Shown in pieces: positions 63,809 to 64,000 of a stretch of DNA of 64,000 bases. Numbering within the stretch: the stretch's first letter is position 1; every line of letters begins with the position of its first letter. Made by a program: the position numbers and the translations under genes. The stretch covers positions 744,001-808,000 of the forward strand of contig NZ_BCUV01000007.1 in assembly GCF_001591405.1 (NCBI RefSeq), written 5' to 3'. The notes under the pieces were generated by a model. It had not been told where the DNA came from, did not search any database, and was given only the letters and a program-made list of their open reading frames with translations. Origin of the DNA: Janibacter terrae NBRC 107853 (GTDB taxonomy: Bacteria > Actinomycetota > Actinomycetes > Actinomycetales > Dermatophilaceae).

Positions 63809-64000
63809 CAGGACTCCTCCCCACCGTTCCACTGGACCCACTGGACACTGCGTCCCGGGGTCTTGCGGCTGAAGTACGAGGCGTCGATCGTGCGGTGGAT
63901 CGTGCGCAGGTCGTTGCCGAGCCGGGTGAGTGCCTCGCCGAGGGGCGCGCGGGCGTCGGCGAAGAGCTCGTCGAGGTCGAGGACCGCGATCCGCTCCATC
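63805..64000 (-). CDS. Alpha-E domain protein (DUF403), C-terminal fragment
   Basis: The visible 64 residues (from ERIAVLDLDELFADARAPLG to WVQWNGGEESW) are the end of a longer frame that continues past the window. The closing pattern LGNDLRTIHRTIDASYFSRKTPGRSVQW is that of alpha-E/DUF403 helical proteins. These occur beside circularly permuted ATP-grasp and transglutaminase-like proteins as a conserved set, and the transglutaminase gene indeed follows in a GTGA overlap. Confidence 0.8.
   Translation of the reverse strand, partial: MERIAVLDLDELFADARAPLGEALTRLGNDLRTIHRTIDASYFSRKTPGRSVQWVQWNGGEESW

Noticed and set aside
1-64000. CGAAGGGGG as an FtsK-orienting (KOPS-like) motif
   Set aside because: Both orientations occur in about equal numbers across the window, so there is no strand polarity here. 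A genome-wide check near the terminus would still be needed.

Overview
The window is about 64 kb of very GC-rich DNA (by eye near 72 percent). Almost every third codon position is G or C, and start-stop overlaps of the ATGA, GTGA or TTGA type are frequent. Gene content points to an actinobacterium, most likely a Micrococcales member of the Intrasporangiaceae/Janibacter type: a desferrioxamine-type siderophore operon under an IdeR/DtxR-like box, a CE1758/CE1759-type flavin oxidoreductase pair, a DUF5926 protein, a sunset-domain nuclease, and many genes whose start codon lies 6-7 bases after a TANNNT -10 box (leaderless messages). The genus is inference. I see no rRNA, tRNA, CRISPR array, insertion sequence, prophage or replication origin. 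No gene-free stretch exceeds 300 bases; the longest are 42925-43114, 46407-46598 and 41830-42000, and their contents are listed.

Layout. 1-990: end of a sodium:solute symporter with a 43-residue companion. 1027-2013: topoisomerase IB. 2073-4653: a coupled operon of a 9-codon leader, a 30-residue membrane peptide, a lipoprotein, an NRAMP-related transporter with altered metal-site residues, and a PRC-barrel protein. 4715-7124: zinc alcohol dehydrogenase and a lipoprotein. 7117-12308: iron box and siderophore operon desA-desB-desCD, with DesC and DesD fused in one chain. 12385-22000: mixed housekeeping genes (GH15-like hydrolase, GyrI-like protein, NmrA-like and SDR enzymes, thiolase plus enoyl-CoA hydratase, YbaK deacylase, a methylenetetrahydrofolate reductase-like protein, SMP-30). 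22016-23799: flavin monooxygenase/FMN reductase pair. 23925-29027: unknown 493-residue protein, nitronate monooxygenase, cyclophilin lipoprotein, alkyltransferase-like protein, MFS exporter. 29062-33129: SCO6745-like protein diverging from a TetR-ABC exporter operon with two clear operator copies. 33229-38445: diacylglycerol kinase with a 37-residue leader protein, phosphotransferase, SDR, WYL regulator diverging from a DinB-like protein, VOC protein. 38516-40647: MarR regulator and MFS exporter. 40720-49444: secreted beta-propeller, pseudouridine synthase, pirin, DUF2330, RsgA, nuclease, anti-sigma-type ATPase, DUF5926, GT2. 49441-55878: two GT-C mannosyltransferase-like membrane proteins around a zinc-ribbon membrane protein and a large polytopic protein. 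55899-56831: prephenate dehydratase. 56872-64000: a minus-strand series: alpha-E protein, transglutaminase, patatin, acyltransferase, alpha/beta hydrolase, N-formylglutamate amidohydrolase, a MATCAP/DUF1704-type HExxTH peptidase, and a glutathione-synthase-like ATP-grasp ligase.

The most unusual signals are at DNA level. The 9-mer CGAAGGGGG and its complement occur about 47 times, far above chance, in all reading frames and both orientations. There are at least four families of repeated palindromes: a 57-base hairpin-plus-palindrome element in two opposite copies, CCCTAGGG-centred palindromes, CTTCGAGACG-led hairpin arrays, and paired GGTGATCCCGACCG hairpins. The best candidate for an undescribed protein system is the coupled amidohydrolase, HExxTH peptidase and ATP-grasp trio at 56872-59966.
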